A DNA stretch of 64,000 nucleotides. Origin: Promineifilum sp. Its GTDB lineage: Bacteria; Chloroflexota; Anaerolineae; Promineifilales; Promineifilaceae. Position 1 is the first letter of the stretch. Each line of letters starts with the position of its first letter. This document shows positions 1 to 9,726 of the stretch, piece by piece. A program made the position numbers and the translations under genes. The notes beneath the pieces were generated by a model. The model did no database searches, had not been told where the DNA came from, and was given only the letters and a program-made list of their open reading frames with translations. The stretch lies in NCBI GenBank assembly GCA_017983515.1, contig JAGOBF010000003.1:124001-188000 (forward strand). Reading direction: 5' to 3'.

Positions 1-2
1 TG

Positions 3-1436
3 TTACCCAGTCTCCTTGGTTATGCCTTGATGGCCGCCTGGTTCCCCCTGCGGCCGAACGTGGCGATGATTCCTCCCGGCGACATCCGCACGTTTGCGAC
101 GACGCTGCCGGCCGGGTTGGCCTATGCATCTCTGGTGCTGGCTCTTTTTGGGCTGTTGGTGTGGGCCTTTCGTTGGGCGAAAAGCGATGGAATGGGGCCA
201 AAGCCGTTGCCTTTCATTCTTGCCGGAACGCTGTTGCTGGCCTTGCCCCTGATTTGGGCTTACCCAGTCAACGCGACGGACATCTTCGGCTATGTGATAC
301 GCGGCCGCATCACCAGCGCCTACGGCGAAAGCCCCTTTTCTTCGCCGGCAGCGGCGTTCGTTGGCGATCCGTTCATGCCGCTGGTCGGGGAGTGGGCCGG
401 CGACACCACCCCCTACGGGCCGCTGTGGGAGCTGATCGCCGCCGGGCTGACGGCCATATCCGGCGACAACCTGCTCCTGGGCGTCTTGTTGTTCAAAGGG
501 CTGTCGCTGGCTTGCTTTCTGATCACCACTGTGCTTATCTGGCGTCTCTTGCCGGCCGGCCGCGCGCGCAGCGCCTTCACCCTCCTCTGGGCGTGGAACC
601 CGGCGCTGCTGCTGACGTTTGTCCTCGACGGACACAACGATGCCTTGATGCTGCTTTGGTTATTGCTGGGAGTGTGGGTGGCGGGGCGCGGCCGGCTGCT
701 GTTCGGCTTTCTGGTGATGACGCTGGCCGTGCTGACCAAGCCGGTGGCTGCCCTGGCGCTGCCGTTTTTCTTTCTGGGGTTCATGCGTGGGATACCCGCG
801 GGCCGGCGCAGGTGGCAGTTTGGCCTGGCCGCGTTGGGCGGGGCGATTTTGCTGGCCTGGCTAGCTTTTTGGCCGTGGGCCGGAACAGCCAACGGGCCTT
901 TGGGAACGGCGACTGAACTGGCGGCGCGACTGGCCCGCGAGGCTAACGGTGGGGCTGGTTACTCGCCCTCTGTATGGATCTATGTAGTGCTCGGGCGGCG
1001 GGTCACTATCGAGATAATCGGCCTCGTCTTGCGGGTACTCTTCGTGGCGCTTGGCCTGGGACTGGCCTGGTTGGGCGCGCGCGGCCGGGCAGCCTTTCGT
1101 GGTGTGGCCGATGTCTTCTACGGGTACGTGGTGACGGCGCTGAATTTCCGCATCTGGTATGCCGTGTGGCCCTTCGCCTGGCTCATCCTGGACGCCGGGC
1201 AACAGGCCGAGCACACGAATTCGATCCCGGCCGTCAATTATCGCATGGGCGTGGGCTTTTGGTTTTTGCTGACCACCCAACTGTCAGTGGTCGTGTACGG
1301 CCACCTGCGGGTTTACCTCCTGGGCGGCGACCAGGGCCTGGCACATTTGATCGGCGTGCCCCTCGTATTCGGCTTGCCCTGGGTTCTGGCGGCCCTGCCC
1401 TGGCTCAGCCTCTCACGACCCGTTCACGTCGCTTAA
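3..1436 (+). CDS. GT-C-type polyprenyl-phosphate-mannose mannosyltransferase-like membrane protein (5' end outside window)
   Basis: Polytopic membrane protein with about ten or more hydrophobic segments along the 477 visible residues. The frame is open to the left edge, so the true start lies outside the window; the ATG at 30 falls inside a hydrophobic stretch and is unlikely to be the start. A loop near residue 90 carries NATDIFGYVIRGR, followed about 40 residues later by TTPYGPLWE. This layout is known from MptA/MptB-type alpha-1,6-mannosyltransferases of the GT-C fold, where an acidic residue in the first large extracytoplasmic loop is catalytic. The protein probably transfers mannose or another sugar from a lipid carrier at the cytoplasmic membrane. 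A GT87-type enzyme is the main alternative. The fold class is fairly secure, the sugar is not. Confidence 0.7.
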   Translation, partial: LPSLLGYALMAAWFPLRPNVAMIPPGDIRTFATTLPAGLAYASLVLALFGLLVWAFRWAKSDGMGPKPLPFILAGTLLLALPLIWAYPVNATDIFGYVIRGRITSAYGESPFSSPAAAFVGDPFMPLVGEWAGDTTPYGPLWELIAAGLTAISGDNLLLGVLLFKGLSLACFLITTVLIWRLLPAGRARSAFTLLWAWNPALLLTFVLDGHNDALMLLWLLLGVWVAGRGRLLFGFLVMTLAVLTKPVAALALPFFFLGFMRGIPAGRRRWQFGLAALGGAILLAWLAFWPWAGTANGPLGTATELAARLAREANGGAGYSPSVWIYVVLGRRVTIEIIGLVLRVLFVALGLGLAWLGARGRAAFRGVADVFYGYVVTALNFRIWYAVWPFAWLILDAGQQAEHTNSIPAVNYRMGVGFWFLLTTQLSVVVYGHLRVYLLGGDQGLAHLIGVPLVFGLPWVLAALPWLSLSRPVHVA

Positions 1437-1535
1437 CGGAACTTTCATAGCGATGGGCAGCCGTTTCTGCTATCCTTCCCTATTAGCGATGTCCGGTCGG
1501 CGGCTGTAACGTTGCGCCGGACCGATGACTGGAAC

Positions 1536-3620
1536 ATGGTCTTTCTACAGCAGATTATCCAATTACTGAGCCGGCCGCCGGGCAGCGTCATCTATCACTT
1601 GTTGACCCTCTTCGCGCTGCAAGTGGTGTTGGCGCTCTCGTTTGCGCGCTGGCAGCGGGACGCCAACGACGAATCCGCACGGCGCATGACTTTCGCCGCG
1701 GGCGGCATTCTGCTGGCACGTCTCATCTTGTTGTTTGCCGGCCTCATGGTGGAAGGCGATCCCGCCCGCGCCCGCATCGTTCTGCCGCCACTGGAGCAAG
1801 CCATCGATATGGCAACGGTTTTGCTGCTCGTGTGGGGGCTGGCGGCGCTGGCCATGCACCGGCCGCGGTTGGCCGACGGCTTCTTGCTGGTCAGTCTGGT
1901 GGTGGTGGCAGTGATGTTCCTGTTTTTCTTCCAGGACTGGCAAAATCGCGTGGCGGCCACCGGAGTAGCGACTGCCTACGTCGGCACGATTCAGGCCTAC
2001 GTTTGGGGGGTGCTGCAGATGGCGATCCTGGCCGCCGGCCTGGTCTGGCTGTTGCTGGAGCGCGGCAGCCGGTTTACGCTGCGGCCGATCATCGTGGCCG
2101 TCGTTCTGTTGGCCCACGTAGCTAATTTCTTCAACTATCCCGAGATCATCCCATCCGGCACCGAGATCGTCTACTGGCTGCGTCTGGGATACATGGTGGC
2201 GTTTCCGCTGTGGGCGGTGCAGGCCTACCGCGACAACATCCGCGGCCTGTTGACGCCCTCGGAGGCCGGCCGCCTGCAATCGATTCAGTTGGCGCACAAT
2301 CTACATCTGGCGACCAGCGTCATTAGCGCCCGCATACCCGAATTGCGGCTGGAACAGGCGCTGGATATGGTCACCGGCCTGGTGACCACGCGCCTGGCGG
2401 CCATTGGTTTCATCGACGAGAAACACCCGCAGCGGGTCGTCTTCAGCCAACTGCGTCCCGCGCCCGCGCGTGACACCGGTTACGGCCGGCAAATCAACCT
2501 GTCCGATCACGCCGCTTTTCGTCTGGCTTATGAACAACAGCGCGGCATCGAACTTCTGCCGCGTGGTGTGGGCGCGCGGCAGGCCCACGAACTCTCGCAG
2601 CAGTTTAACGCCGGCGCATTCGGCCCAGTGTTCGTGGAACCGTTGGTTGTGGCCCACCAATGCCTCGGCTTCCTGCTGCTGGCCGCGCCGCCGACGGTGC
2701 AGAACTGGTCGGAACGCGATCGCGCCATCATTCCGGGCCTGGCGGCTTTCATCGCCCAGGCGGTTGCCAATAGTCGTCGTCTGGAAATGGACGCGGGCAA
2801 TCAGCCCGGCAGCCGGCCCGAACTCGCGTCGCTGTCGGCCACGGCGATCACGTTGCCGCGCGTTGGTGAGGGCGATGCGGAAAAGGAACGCCTGATGCTG
2901 GAGCTGGCCGAGACACGACGGATGCTGACAACGGTCGAGGAGCGAGCGCGCCAGGCCGAGACGGTTGCCGTCTTTCTGCAGCAGCGCGAGCCGGGCCAGC
3001 CGACGGCCGCCCGGCCACAGGTTGCCCAGTCGGCGCTCGCCACGGCCGTAGATCAGGCCCTGAACGTCGTCCTGCCACTGTTGCGTCAGAAGAACCTGAA
3101 GCTGGACATGGTCATTCAGGACGATTTGCCACTGGTGGCCGTTAAGGAGACGATTTTGCGGCAGCTGGTGCTCAGCCTGCTGGAAAACTCGTGCCGGGCG
3201 TCCCAGGAGGATGGGAGCATCCTCATTCGCGCTGAATTGATTTCATCCAACGGCAGCGGGCCGGCGACGGGTCGAGCAGTCGCCCTGATGGTGTCGGATG
3301 CCGGGTCGGGTATTCGGGCCGAGGACCATGAGCGCGTTTTCGATTCACACTATTATCTGACCGGTGGTCGTCCCATCGTTGGCCTGGGAGACAACAGCAG
3401 CAATCTGGCTGTGGTGCAGAAATTGGCTCAAGCCGGCGGCGGCGACTTGCACTTCGAGAGTAAGCCGGGAGCAGGGACGACGTTCACGTTGCGTTTGCCC
3501 GCGGCCGAGGTTCGGCCGTGGACACTGCTGAAGACGAAGCAAGAAGTAGGCAAAGTGGTACCGGGCAAGGTTAAGCCGGAGCCGGGCACACCGACAGGCG
3601 GAACCACGGACGGCGGATAG
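1536..3620 (+). CDS. membrane-bound sensor with GAF-like and HATPase domains, lacking a recognisable His box
   Basis: About seven hydrophobic segments fill residues 15-225. A GAF-like region follows (about 245-415), then a charged, probably coiled-coil stretch, then a GHKL ATPase domain (about 500-655). In the ATPase domain the N box (SLLENSCRAS) and the G1 box (VSDAGSGI) are clear. The G2 box, GLGDNSSNLAVVQKL, departs from the usual GLGL form. No histidine lies between about residues 420 and 515, where the DHp phosphoacceptor helix should be. It may therefore be a pseudokinase, or act through an unusual phosphoacceptor. The start is uncertain: ATG at 1536 is used here, and TTG at 1512 would add eight residues; neither has a strong ribosome binding site. 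The LysM gene starts 6 bases downstream, suggesting co-transcription. Confidence 0.65.
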   Translation: MVFLQQIIQLLSRPPGSVIYHLLTLFALQVVLALSFARWQRDANDESARRMTFAAGGILLARLILLFAGLMVEGDPARARIVLPPLEQAIDMATVLLLVWGLAALAMHRPRLADGFLLVSLVVVAVMFLFFFQDWQNRVAATGVATAYVGTIQAYVWGVLQMAILAAGLVWLLLERGSRFTLRPIIVAVVLLAHVANFFNYPEIIPSGTEIVYWLRLGYMVAFPLWAVQAYRDNIRGLLTPSEAGRLQSIQLAHNLHLATSVISARIPELRLEQALDMVTGLVTTRLAAIGFIDEKHPQRVVFSQLRPAPARDTGYGRQINLSDHAAFRLAYEQQRGIELLPRGVGARQAHELSQQFNAGAFGPVFVEPLVVAHQCLGFLLLAAPPTVQNWSERDRAIIPGLAAFIAQAVANSRRLEMDAGNQPGSRPELASLSATAITLPRVGEGDAEKERLMLELAETRRMLTTVEERARQAETVAVFLQQREPGQPTAARPQVAQSALATAVDQALNVVLPLLRQKNLKLDMVIQDDLPLVAVKETILRQLVLSLLENSCRASQEDGSILIRAELISSNGSGPATGRAVALMVSDAGSGIRAEDHERVFDSHYYLTGGRPIVGLGDNSSNLAVVQKLAQAGGGDLHFESKPGAGTTFTLRLPAAEVRPWTLLKTKQEVGKVVPGKVKPEPGTPTGGTTDGG

Positions 3621-3626
3621 CGGACG

Positions 3627-4814
3627 ATGAACACAGACCACCACGCGCAGCGCCGTAGCTGGCAGATTAATATGCTTTTCACCGGGACGGTTATGATCAC
3701 CGTCTTTCTGGGGCTCATACTCGCTCAACTCGATGCGCTGCAAGTTCGCGCGGCCACGGCGCGCGCGGGGCTGCCCATCATCAATATTCAGGCGACGGCT
3801 GTTGCCGTCGGCAACATCATCCCGCTCGATCTGAACCCCCAAATGCCCGTGTCGCCGGCCGAAGCCGTGGCCGTGGGGCCGGCGCCCGACGACCTCAATC
3901 CGCGGCCAGAATTCATCACCGGAGTCAGCGAAGAGGGCATCATCTTCACCACATGTGGCGAGGTCCCGGAAGGTTGGCTGCTCTACACGCTGCAGCCGGG
4001 GGAATCGCTGGCCTCGCTGGCCGCCGGAACGCAATCGACTGTCGCCGATCTGTCGGCCGCCAATTGTCTGGCCGATGGGCAGGTGACGGCCGGCATGCAG
4101 TTGCTGGTGCCGCGACAACCACCGGCCACGCTGTGCGGCCCGCCACAGTGGTGGGTGCGCTATCAGGTGCGGCCGGGCGATACGCTCGGCGCGCTGGCCG
4201 CCAATCGGGGCACGACTATCGACGAGATTTTGCGCGCCAACTGCCGGGATTCGCTGGATCTACAGGCCGGGCAATCGATCTTCCTGCCGTCCGGCTCTCC
4301 GTCCGACGGCGTGGCGCCGATCCCTCAACCCTCGTTAACCCCGTTGCCGACAGCGACGGCCGTGCCCACGCTTGTTCCCTTGCCGACGGCCACAACTGGG
4401 CCTGGGCAGCCACCCCCGACGGTTGCGCTGCCGACAGCCCCGCCGCCCACCGCGCCGGTCGCCAGCCCCGTTCCGCCCACGGCCACGCCGCCGGTGCCGC
4501 CCACGACCATCCCGCCGACCCTGACGCCGATACCGCCGACAGCGCCGCCACCGACTTCGCCGCCACCGACGGCCGTCCCGCCGACCAATCCAGCACCGAC
4601 CAATCCACCACCAACCAGCCCGCCGCCCACGGAGCCGCCGCCCACGGCGACTGTGCCGCCGCCAACATTGCCGCCACCGACTCTGCCACCGCCGACAGCA
4701 GTGCCCACGGATCCGCCGCCGACCGATCCCCCACCTACTGATCCACCGCCGACCGATCCGCCGCCCACTGACCCGCCGCCGACGGAACCGGCTTCGCCCG
4801 AGGGGGGCGGGTGA
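3627..4814 (+). CDS. membrane-anchored protein with two LysM domains and a Pro/Thr-rich tail
   Basis: 395 residues. A single N-terminal hydrophobic segment (about residues 14-34) would anchor or export the protein. Two LysM-like modules follow. The first is around residues 120-165, with YTLQPGESLASLA and a closing LLVP. The second is around 175-220, with YQVRPGDTLGALA and a closing IFLP. LysM modules bind N-acetylglucosamine-containing glycans. From about residue 230 to the end the chain is almost entirely Pro and Thr, finishing in consecutive PPPTDP copies encoded by near-identical 12-base repeats. Such tails usually act as extended wall-spanning linkers. It lies 6 bases after the GAF/HATPase sensor gene, so the pair may sense or organise the cell envelope; that link is inference. 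The repeat tail is likely to vary in length between strains. Confidence 0.75.
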   Translation: MNTDHHAQRRSWQINMLFTGTVMITVFLGLILAQLDALQVRAATARAGLPIINIQATAVAVGNIIPLDLNPQMPVSPAEAVAVGPAPDDLNPRPEFITGVSEEGIIFTTCGEVPEGWLLYTLQPGESLASLAAGTQSTVADLSAANCLADGQVTAGMQLLVPRQPPATLCGPPQWWVRYQVRPGDTLGALAANRGTTIDEILRANCRDSLDLQAGQSIFLPSGSPSDGVAPIPQPSLTPLPTATAVPTLVPLPTATTGPGQPPPTVALPTAPPPTAPVASPVPPTATPPVPPTTIPPTLTPIPPTAPPPTSPPPTAVPPTNPAPTNPPPTSPPPTEPPPTATVPPPTLPPPTLPPPTAVPTDPPPTDPPPTDPPPTDPPPTDPPPTEPASPEGGG

Positions 4815-4838
4815 TGCGCTCGTCGGCCGGGGGGCAAC

Positions 4839-4866
4839 TTGGAGATAAGGGACGCTGTGCTATAAT
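4839..4866 (+). promoter_or_regulatory. predicted sigma-70-type promoter for the rfbH-like gene
   Basis: TTGGAG (4839-4844), a 16-base spacer, then a consensus TATAAT (4861-4866). It points toward the gene starting at 4992 and would give a leader of about 120 bases. That leader contains a hairpin with arms at 4905-4914 and 4918-4926 (AACCGTCCCG/CGGGCGGTT, one bulged base, loop AAA). Confidence 0.5.
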
Positions 4867-4991
4867 TCTCCTTCGGCTTCGGGTAGCTCAGATCCATCGG
4901 GAAGAACCGTCCCGAAACGGGCGGTTTATCCGGCAGCACCTTACAGTCGCCGACGTACTGCAAATCGCCGGCGTGAACGAGAAAATTCAGA

Positions 4992-6308
4992 ATGGGTGAT
5001 ATCGAAGAGCTGCGGCAGTCGATTCTGGACAAAGTTGCCGACTACTACGAAAAAGCTCACCACAACCGGTCATTCGAGCCGGGCCAGACAACCGTAAACT
5101 ACGCCGGTCGTGTCTATGACGAGACGGAGATGCAGAACATGGTTAGCGCCGTGCTCGATTTCTGGCTCACTGCCGGGCCTTATGCCGAGGAGTTCGAGAA
5201 GCAACTGGGCGACTTTATCGGCGTACGCGAAGTCGTGCCGGTCAACTCCGGCTCGTCGGCCAACCTCGTGGCCTTGACGACGCTATGCTCGCGCAAACTG
5301 CCCGAGGGCTTGCGCCCCGGCGACGAGGTTATCGCGCCAGCCGTAAGCTTCCCCACCACGGTCAATCCGATCATTCAGAACCGCCTGACGCCGGTATTCA
5401 TCGACAGTTGCCTGGGCGATTTTAACCTGGACATTTCGCAACTGGAAGCGGCCGTGTCGCCGCGCACGCGCGCTCTGGTGTTCGCCCACACGTTGGGCAA
5501 TCCGGCTGATATGGACGCCGTGATGGACTTTGTGAGACGGCACGATCTGTTTTTGCTGGAAGATACGTGTGACGCGCTGGGGTCAAAGTGGGACGGCCGC
5601 ATGGTGGGTACGTTCGGCGAGCTGGCGACGCTCAGCTTCTACCCGGCCCATCACATTACGATGGGTGAGGGGGGGGCGGTCTACACGGATCGGCCGAAGT
5701 TGGCCAAGATCGCTCGCGCTGTCCGCGATTGGGGACGGGATTGCTGGTGCGGCTACGACAACCCCGTCAACGGCAAGTGCGGCACCCGCTTCGAGCGGGA
5801 GATTCCGGGCATCCCCGGGTTCTATGACCATCGCTATCTCTATTCCGAGATCGGTTATAACCTGAAGCTTACCGACCCGCAGGCAGCAATGGGCCTGGCG
5901 CAGTTGCAGAAGCTGCCCGAGTTTATTCGCCGGCGCAAGGAAAATTTCGCCTATCTGTACGAGGGCCTGAAGCCCTATAGCGAATTTCTGATGTTGCCGA
6001 CGTGGCACCCGAAAGCCGACCCGTCATGGTTTGCCATGCCGCTGCTGGTGCGCGAGGACGCGCCGTTCATGCGTCACCAGCTGACCCGTTTTCTGGAAGC
6101 CAATCGCGTCCAGACACGACTCATTTTTGCCGGCAACATCCTGCGCCAGCCAGCCTATGCCGATATCGAGCACCGGGTCGTCGGCGAGCTGACCAATTCG
6201 GATCAGGTGATGCGCGGCGGCTTTTTTGTCGGCGTCTATCCGGGCCTGGATCGGCCGCGTCTGGACTATATGCTCGATATCTTTGGGCGATTTTTCAAGC
6301 AATTGTAA
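4992..6308 (+). CDS. rfbH: CDP-4-dehydro-6-deoxyglucose-3-dehydratase-like enzyme (RfbH/E1 family)
   Basis: 438 residues, the normal length of this family, and a DegT/DnrJ/EryC1/StrS aspartate-aminotransferase-fold protein. The lysine that would bind PLP in aminotransferases is a histidine here (YPAHHITMG, His220/221), which is diagnostic of the E1 dehydratase that uses PMP. Iron-sulphur ligands are present as Cys193 (EDTCDALG), Cys251 and Cys253 (DCWC), with a fourth candidate at Cys263. The known enzyme has C-X57-C-X-C-X7-C; here the last spacing is X9. The reaction is C-3 dehydration of a CDP-4-keto-6-deoxyhexose on the way to 3,6-dideoxyhexoses. The partner reductase (E3) and CDP-sugar synthesis genes are not in this window. 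The downstream GT2 gene suggests a role in surface glycan assembly. Confidence 0.88.
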   Translation: MGDIEELRQSILDKVADYYEKAHHNRSFEPGQTTVNYAGRVYDETEMQNMVSAVLDFWLTAGPYAEEFEKQLGDFIGVREVVPVNSGSSANLVALTTLCSRKLPEGLRPGDEVIAPAVSFPTTVNPIIQNRLTPVFIDSCLGDFNLDISQLEAAVSPRTRALVFAHTLGNPADMDAVMDFVRRHDLFLLEDTCDALGSKWDGRMVGTFGELATLSFYPAHHITMGEGGAVYTDRPKLAKIARAVRDWGRDCWCGYDNPVNGKCGTRFEREIPGIPGFYDHRYLYSEIGYNLKLTDPQAAMGLAQLQKLPEFIRRRKENFAYLYEGLKPYSEFLMLPTWHPKADPSWFAMPLLVREDAPFMRHQLTRFLEANRVQTRLIFAGNILRQPAYADIEHRVVGELTNSDQVMRGGFFVGVYPGLDRPRLDYMLDIFGRFFKQL

Positions 6309-6359
6309 GAAAGCCTCCTGGCTCGGCGATCTTGGGAACGCCGCGGGATTCGGGTGGGT

Positions 6360-7118
6360 ATGGACAAAAAGAAACTTTCCGTCATCATTTGCTGCTATAA
6401 CGAGCGGACGACGATCCGCGACATTATCGACCGGTCACGCGCTGTCGAGTTGGGCGCGGGCTGGACGCGCGAAATCCTGGTCATCGACAACTTCTCGACC
6501 GATGGGACGCGCGAGATTCTGCAACAAGTCGATGACCCGCAGATTCGCACCATCTACCACGAGCGGAATATGGGCAAGGGGATGTCGATACGCACCGGCA
6601 TCGCTCATATGACCGGGGACTACATGATCATCCAGGACGCCGACGCGGAGTATGACCCGGCCGAGCACCCGCGGTTCTGTCGCAAGGCCGACGAGACGAA
6701 CGCCGCGGCCATCTTCGGTTCGCGCGTGCTGGGCGGCAAGGTCAAATACAAATACGCCCACGCCTATCTGGGCGTCCGCGTGTTGACGACGATTACCAAC
6801 CTGCTCTTCGGCGGTCACCTGACGGACGTGGCGACAGCCACCAAAATGGTGCGCGGCGACGTGGTCAAGTCGCTTAATCTGACGACGACGGATTTCAATC
6901 TGGATTTCGAGCTGCCCAACAAGATCCTCCTCGCCGGCCACGATATTATCGAGATACCGATCAGCTATAACCCACGAACCTACGCCGAGGGCAAGAAAAT
7001 CAAGGCCAGCGACGGCTTGCGGGCGCTGAAAACCATGTTGCGCGATCGGTTGGGGCTGACGCCCGTGCTCAAGCCTGACCAGCCCGGCGTCAGCCGGATC
7101 GCGCGGGACGTACTGTAA
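6360..7118 (+). CDS. family 2 glycosyltransferase (dolichyl-phosphate mannose/glucose synthase type)
   Basis: 252 residues with a GT-A fold. The nucleotide-binding start is LSVIICCYNERTTI; the metal-binding region is IIQDADAEYDP; the acceptor region contains GSRVLGG. There is no strong membrane segment beyond a weak hydrophobic stretch around the LGVRVLTTITNLLFGG region. Members transfer a sugar from a nucleotide donor to a polyprenyl phosphate or an acceptor glycan at the cytoplasmic face of the membrane. The start was taken as the ATG at 6360 (MDKKKLSVI); an in-frame GTG at 6354 is also possible. It follows the RfbH-like gene by about 50 bases and probably belongs to the same transcript. 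The donor sugar cannot be told from sequence. Confidence 0.85.
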   Translation: MDKKKLSVIICCYNERTTIRDIIDRSRAVELGAGWTREILVIDNFSTDGTREILQQVDDPQIRTIYHERNMGKGMSIRTGIAHMTGDYMIIQDADAEYDPAEHPRFCRKADETNAAAIFGSRVLGGKVKYKYAHAYLGVRVLTTITNLLFGGHLTDVATATKMVRGDVVKSLNLTTTDFNLDFELPNKILLAGHDIIEIPISYNPRTYAEGKKIKASDGLRALKTMLRDRLGLTPVLKPDQPGVSRIARDVL

Positions 7119-7320
7119 GGTTGGTTGTAACTTGCGGCGGCTATAGTTCATCGGGTGCGTCCCCCGGATATTCGCGCTATACTGTACTGTTGCGCGCCCG
7201 ATGAATGGCGGTGGCCCAATTGAAAATTGAGTGAAGCCGGCGGATTGGTTGGCTGATAAACCGGCCAAACCGTCGTTTGCGCGCGCGAAGCGCCATTACA
7301 AAAGAGAGAAAGCGGGATCT

Positions 7321-8316
7321 ATGAAAATCGTCATCACCGGTTCGATCGCCTTTGATTATCTCATGTCGTTTCCCGGCAAGTTTCATGATGCGTTCGTGGC
7401 CGACAAACTGGAAAAGATTAGCCTGAGCTTTTTGGTGGATTCGCTCAAACGGCAGCGCGGCGGCACCGCGCCCAACATCGCCTACACGATGGCCCTGCTG
7501 GGCGACCGGCCGGCGATCATGGCCACGGCCGGGCAGGATTTTGGCGAATACCGCGTCTGGCTCGAAAGTAACGGCATCGATACCTCGGCCGTCGTCGACA
7601 TCGAAGACGAGTTTTGCGCCTCCTTCTTCGTCAATACCGACGAGGATAACAACCAGATCGCCAGCTTCTATACGGGAGCCATGGCCCATGCTGGCAAGCT
7701 GACCTTTACCCGCTATGCCCCCGATGCCGACCTGACGATCATCACGCCCAACGATCCCACGGCGATGCTCAATTATGTGCGCGAGTGCAAGCTGCTGGGT
7801 CTGCCGTTCATCTACGACCCCAGCCAGCAGACGGCCCGTATCACCAGCGAAGATATTTGTGAGGGCATCGACGGCTGCTATTTACTGTCGAGTAACGAGT
7901 ATGAATTCCAGCTGATCCAGGAGAAAACCGGCCTGAGTGAGAAGGATATTCTCGACCAGGTGGGTGGGCTGGTGATGACGATGGGTTCAGCCGGCTCGCG
8001 CCTGGTGATCGACGGCCGCGAGGAGTTCATCCCGGTGGCGCCGACGCGCTGGGTCTCCGAGCCGACTGGCGCGGGCGACGCCTATCGAGCCGGGCTGATG
8101 CGCGGCATGCAACTGGGCTTGCCCTGGAGCGTGGCCGGGCGGATGGGCGCGCTGGCCGCCGCTTACGTGCTGGAGCAATTCGGCCCGCAAAATCACTTTT
8201 TCACGCGCGAAGAGTTCGTCGCGCGCTATCGCGAATCATTTGACGACGAGGGAGCGCTCGACGTGCTCCTTCTGGATCCTCAACTAATCCCCATGCCTTT
8301 GCCCGCCGCTCGTTAG
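7321..8316 (+). CDS. PfkB-family carbohydrate/adenosine kinase
   Basis: 331 residues of ribokinase/PfkB fold. The N-terminal strand is MKIVITGSIAFDYLM, followed by the GG-containing lid motif RGGTAPNIAYTMALLG. The C-terminal PfkB signature PTGAGDAYRAG lies at about residues 247-257 and its Asp is the catalytic base in this family. The start at 7321 is supported by a purine-rich AAAGAGAGAAAGCGGG just upstream; the frame is open further upstream but that part is poor coding sequence. The next gene, 40 bases away, encodes S-adenosylhomocysteine hydrolase, which releases adenosine. That makes adenosine the most likely substrate, draining the SAH hydrolase equilibrium by conversion to AMP. The kinase family is certain; substrate assignment rests on context. 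Confidence 0.85.
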   Translation: MKIVITGSIAFDYLMSFPGKFHDAFVADKLEKISLSFLVDSLKRQRGGTAPNIAYTMALLGDRPAIMATAGQDFGEYRVWLESNGIDTSAVVDIEDEFCASFFVNTDEDNNQIASFYTGAMAHAGKLTFTRYAPDADLTIITPNDPTAMLNYVRECKLLGLPFIYDPSQQTARITSEDICEGIDGCYLLSSNEYEFQLIQEKTGLSEKDILDQVGGLVMTMGSAGSRLVIDGREEFIPVAPTRWVSEPTGAGDAYRAGLMRGMQLGLPWSVAGRMGALAAAYVLEQFGPQNHFFTREEFVARYRESFDDEGALDVLLLDPQLIPMPLPAAR

Positions 8317-8347
8317 TCGCCGGGCAACAGGCCATTCCAAGGAGTAA

Positions 8348-9619
<1,272 letters not shown>

Positions 9620-9642
9620 TCGTTTAATCCTTCGCGATTGAC

Positions 9643-9682
9643 CGGCCGGCGCGATGGCTTTTACGAGCCGTCGCGCCGGCCG
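9643..9682 (+). terminator. GC-rich hairpin after ahcY
   Basis: The arms 9643-9659 and 9666-9682 pair over 17 bases with a single G-T wobble, around a 6-base loop. There is no long T run afterwards, so termination would rely on the strong stem. It sits 23 bases after the ahcY stop. Confidence 0.5.
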
Positions 9683-9726
9683 CCTTATGGGAAGTCGGAA
9701 AGCAGTTAGTGGGTCGCCAGGCCGTC

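Noticed and set aside
4872..4930. tRNA-like start (GGGTAGCTCAG) in the rfbH leader
   Set aside because: No anticodon arm or T arm follows; only a local hairpin is present.
4325..5032. Gly/Val-rich minus-strand frame (GGGSVGGGSVGG)
   Set aside because: It is the antisense reading of the Pro/Thr repeat tail; the composition comes from the opposite strand.
7119..7320. SAH or SAM riboswitch before the kinase/ahcY pair
   Set aside because: No conserved riboswitch core or pseudoknot pattern was recognisable; only a TATACT -10-like element (7178-7183) without a good -35.
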